Assembly (NCBI GenBank): GCA_036971615.1
Contig: JAYKKR010000004.1
Location: 124,001 to 188,000 of the forward strand
DNA length: 64,000 bases
Source: Amyloporia xantha
Lineage: Eukaryota > Basidiomycota > Agaricomycetes > Polyporales > Adustoporiaceae
Direction: 5' to 3'
A program made the translations under genes and the position numbers. Under the pieces are notes generated by a model. It was not told the origin of the DNA and did not search any database. It saw only the letters and a list, made by a program, of their open reading frames with translations. Of this stretch, positions 60,215-64,000 are shown in pieces (the first letter of the stretch is position 1; every line of letters begins with the position of its first letter).

Positions 60215-63200
60215 TCAATCATTGCTAGTACGGGCAAGTAACATAACAGCCATGATATTGGTGGAAAGTGTGTCGCCTGAACCCTTGTTGAACTTTCCAA
60301 CCGTATGCAACACACCGACAAGCGATGCCTCTGGAATCTCACCTTCAAAGACTGGACATTTGGTCGCAATGTCTTTGAAGTTGAACTCCAGATTCTTGCT
60401 GCGCTTGCCTTGGAAGTATGCAGAGCAGTCCCGTACAGGAACTATGGAGCATCAGTAATAATACATATACAAGTCAAGAACTTTCTTACTGTGGTCCCAA
60501 GGTTCAAGAACATGCGTCCTGGTAGGGTACCATACACCTCCCTGGTGGTTGACGTTTGAGGATCTGTTGCTTCCTTTGACCGCATTCTTGAGTCTGTCTG
60601 TGTATGATCCAGACGCTATATTATGGTTGAGAGTGTGATACAGATAGCTCATATAAGTGCGCACTTACAGGATGTTGGATTGACAGGTGCTTTGGTGTTG
60701 TGTCGTGTTCCAATACCTAAGCCATTGCCAAATGAACGAACATTAAGAGGATTGGCATAGACATGACCATAGAAGCCACATGCGAGCTGCCACTCCTGCA
60801 TCAGCGGATGAATGAGAATGTCCTTGACGTATTTTCCACCAGCTTCTCGTGGCACAAAAAGCTGAGATCTTATGACAGATCCATACGTGACGCATATGAC
60901 AGGTTCAAACGACACATCCAGGCTGAGAGTGGCCTTGGCAGTTGCATTGAAGTTGTTGTCAATGTCGCTGACACGTGCTGGGTTCACAACACGCATATCA
61001 AACTGAGGTGTGGTTATCAGTTTGACCAAAGCTCTGTGGTGTTGTATTTCATTAGATGCACCGATGAGGAGCGCATGAGATTCACATACCTCGTGTTGAT
61101 GGGCTGTGGAGTAAATATGTCGAGTGCCAAAGACAGCAGGATAGGCATAACATCAGACACAAGTTCAACAGCACTAATTGTTCATTGAGTCTCCACAATA
61201 TAGGTGTCTAGGACAATGGATATACATACTCATAAGGCGGAACATCCTGGTAAAAGTCCTCCAAAAGAGGATCCCACAGCTCTCTGCTCAGCATTCCAGC
61301 TATCTTGGGAGAGTCCTTGCCCTTTCCCTTCCTATATGAGAAGTGAGCAGGCATATATCACAGTCGAATTGACCATACATACCTGGGTGAGGCCATCTTG
61401 TTCTTGTCAGACACGTTGATGTTGCTGACTTCATTGTCTGAAGATGCTTCATCCGCAATGAGCTCACGCCGCTTGTTGGGAGAGTTTGTCTTGGATTTCC
61501 TTGGCGGAGTGTCAGCCAAAGTTGGGAACATTGTAAGATTGACATACCTGCCAGGAGTAGTATGAGCCATATCATCATCACTGTCAACATTGCTCGCCAA
61601 CCAGGTATTCTTGACAGGACTAGGCCTGTCTCTGTGAACACATATAAGCAAAAACCATAAGCGCAATATAGCTGCACCTACTCCATTCCGTCTTCCGAGG
61701 ATGACATGCTACCCGTGAACGCAGGAGCTAAAATCTTTTTGGAGGAGGGGCTCGGGAAGATTGTGCTTTTGCCCTTCTTGACAGGAGACGAAGATGCAGA
61801 TTTCCTAGGGCAATACAGTCAACACAAGATTGACCTTATAAGACGACAAAGCAATACTCACTTCTTGGGTGTCGCCATCTCAATCTCAGCAAGCTTTCCC
61901 TGCAGAGTGTGAAGTTCTCCTTGCAACAACTTGAACTTCTTCCACTCCGGCGACTCACTACAAACAGGATAAATTACTCGCCAAGCACAATCATCTTTTT
62001 CAACACTGACGTGATCTGACGATGGATCTTCAACTTATCAACACGACGCTCCCTCTCATCTTCGCTGGTCTCCACTAAAGCATCATCACTATCAGGATGC
62101 GGCGTACTGCTGGCGATGAGCTCAGACAGGAACAATGTATCTTATAACATGGACTTACGCTGCACGTTGCTTCTTCTTGGGTGACGCACTACATGTCAAT
62201 GAGTCGGTAAAGCTTCTACATATATACATGACTTGACTTACTTGTCACTCTCCTCCTCGTCGCTCGAGACACTGAGTTGACTTTAGCAGATGCAAACATA
62301 ACAGGACAAGAACTCACAATTTCAACCGCTTGCGAGGTGTCTTGGAGATGCCACGTCGAGATTTGCTACAACCTGCATGAGTGATAGCTGACACAAACAA
62401 ATAAGATACACGTACGAGGGAGAAGGTGTCTTGGGAGTCGGCGGCGGTGTCAGAGTTTCCTTTTTTCTAAGCAATCATATCAGCGTAGCCACACATGATT
62501 CAACACATGAATATACTCACTTTTTCTTAGGCGTCTCAGTAAGTTCAGGTTCCTCAATGACAGCAGCCTCATCGCTATAAGCATGTTAGAAATAAAACCG
62601 AGAAAAGCACTTCAACACATACCTTTCAAGATTGCTTGGGTCTCGATCAGAGCTGGCAAATGGATCAGATCAACATCAAAACAATATCAAGAGGACAGTG
62701 AAATGACACACGATGGATTGCCAGCATCGTCTTCAGATGCCATGTCTACATCCTCCTCAACCCTATGCAAAATCAGTGATTGTGATGTGAACAACAAGAT
62801 AATAATTACTTTTGACTTGCACGCCCTTTCGCAGCAAGCACTTGACTAGAATGCGCTATAAGCATACATATCAAAGCGGCAAAACCAAACATACCTTGTG
62901 CCAAACACATCGCTATTGCAATACCATTATCAGCACAAAATAAGGACAATAGATTTCAACATGCATACTCATCGTCCTTTTTGATCCTATGTAACATATA
63001 ATGAGAAACAAGATAACAACAATCCAAGTCCTTCTTACCTTTTGATACGGTCAGATGTGTATTCCCTGTGACGTAGAGTATTAGAGCAAGCATACAATGC
63101 CAATAACAAATAGGATTACTTACTCGGCATCACTGTCAGATATACTCTCAGCTGAGATTGCTTTGCGACCACGACCACGACCACGACCTCTGAAACAAGA

Positions 63201-63307
63201 GACATGGTCAGGACATGGACCAGATGTTCAGATAGAACAGAGTCATACCGGCCAGGCGTCCCGCGGTTTGAGGTTCCACGGCCACGAGCTCGAGCGCGTG
63301 GTGCCAT
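60215..63307 (-). CDS. Unknown protein encoded by many micro-exons; RG-rich start, folded C-terminal part
   Basis: The model starts MAPRARARGRGTSNRGTPGR, and the second exon adds GRGRGRGRKAISAESISDSDAE. A long run of tiny exons (about 18-52 bp, each between introns of about 45-55 bp with GT..AG ends) follows. They encode EYTSDRIK, RIKKDD, DVFGT, SQVLAAKGRASK, VEEDVDMASEDDAGNPS, SDRDPSNLE and a Lys/Ser/Glu-rich series such as KSRRGISKTPRKRLKL. Larger exons near 61.4-61.7 kb (GRYVNLTMFPTLADTPP) and 60.25-61.2 kb (VSFEPVICVTYGSVIRSQLFVPREAGGKYVKDI, HPLMQEWQLACGFYGHVY, FKDIATKCPVFEGEIPE) give a globular C-terminus ending LLARTSND. I do not recognise it. Basic tracts suggest a nuclear protein. It sits 180 bp from the Helitron ORF, same strand. 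Confidence 0.6.
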
Positions 63308-63915
63308 CTGGTAGAGGAAGAATGATAGAGAGCGGATGGACGTCTCTGGAGAAGATGGGCTTGCGACGGGGTGGCTTTTATCTGGGTTTGACTCGGAAGA
63401 GATAGGAATCCAGACACCGGAGAGTTACGGTGGAAAGGCACTGGGGTCATGTACGTTCATGTGCTGGACCAATGATATCTTTCTACGTGACAAACCTTTC
63501 TTTGGGGTGAGATGTAAGAGGATCGGCGGTCACAAGTCCGATGCCCGATGCATAGATCTCAGTTCTATCGTATGGTGGATCTACGATCCAGGTGAATTCT
63601 CATCAGAATGTCTCGAGCTGTATCACCGAGCATACCCACTTTCCCTTGACCTCCCACATCGCATTCATCTCCATTAGATGAATGAGATGGGTCTGTAGAA
63701 TGAGACAATTTAGATGCAGGTAGTGTCGAGGATGTATCAGTACTAGACATGCATGTTTTGTCCAATTGCATCTGTTGCGAGTGCATGGCAATATTACCAT
63801 AACCGGGGTAGATCGGAAACACCATCTGCGCTCAGCCACAGTCATCTAGATGTGAGCAAGACATCTGACCTGCTTTCAACGCCCACCTAGTCGACTTGTC
63901 TGTTCCACCTGCAAG
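63308..63915. other. Intergenic region at the right edge
   Basis: It is the upstream region of the micro-exon gene (-) and probably of a gene starting at 63916 (+). A minus-strand open frame at 63565-63825 is Ser/Thr-rich without a recognisable domain and is not called. Confidence 0.4.
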
Positions 63916-64000
63916 ATGGCACTTGCAATTCTGTATGACGACAAGGACAAGTATCGTAAGTCTATGTGATGCTCTGTGAGCTTCAGCCTTATACTTACAA
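63916..64000 (+). CDS. Possible gene start, cut by the window edge
   Basis: An ATG at 63916 in a fair context (GCAAGATGG) opens MALAILYDDKDKY and meets a GTAAGT donor at about 63955. The rest would be an intron running past the end of the window. The product is unknown. Confidence 0.3.

Noticed and set aside
63565..63845. Two overlapping minus-strand frames of 80-86 codons
   Set aside because: Ser/Thr-rich without domain features; they could be a 5' exon but no downstream partner fits.

Overview
The window is nuclear DNA of a filamentous basidiomycete, most likely an Agaricomycete. Genes are dense and on both strands, with many introns of about 45-60 bp carrying GT..AG ends and CTRAY-like branch sites. 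The encoded families fit this group: GINS Psf1, NEDD8 E1, Utp22, RTA1, sphingolipid C9-methyltransferase, CSC1 and the Agaricomycete F-box family. All calls were made by reading translations and splice sites by eye; no database was searched.

Layout. 1-4.0 kb: no gene I can support. 4.0-30.5 kb: ordinary, mostly GC-rich gene space with PSF1 (-), ULA1 (+), a mitochondrial-type NTF2-like candidate (-), a secreted two-LysM protein (-), the complex I assembly ATPase IND1 (+), UTP22 (-), two tandem RTA1-like membrane proteins (+), a ubiquitin E2 with SUMO-interaction-like motifs (-), a protein carrying only the N-terminal part of GTPBP1/2 GTPases (+), sphingolipid C9-methyltransferase (-) and YIF1 (+). 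30.8-37.4 kb: an oligopeptide transporter (OPT) gene whose exons are nearly all readable but which is broken by two transposon insertions; both empty target sites can be rebuilt. About 5 kb of this gene is almost free of CpG, in sharp contrast to its neighbours. 39.1-44.6 kb: mitochondrial release factor 1 and a CSC1-type channel. 44.6-52 kb: a repeat bed of minisatellites, inverted-repeat elements, a 755-bp tandem duplication and an F-box gene broken by a transposon. 52.1-60.0 kb: one uninterrupted 2654-codon Helitron ORF (Rep plus Pif1-type helicase) ending in a ubiquitin-protease-like domain. 60.2-63.3 kb: an unknown gene made largely of very small exons. A gene may start at the right edge.

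The housekeeping genes share no single pathway. Several serve protein modification and translation (NEDD8 activation, ubiquitin E2, mitochondrial release factor) or membranes and trafficking (RTA1, CSC1, YIF1, C9-methyltransferase). The unusual biology is in the right half: a mobile-element cluster that has inserted into at least two genes, a CpG-depleted zone suggesting cytosine methylation and deamination, and a Helitron carrying its own deubiquitinase-like domain.
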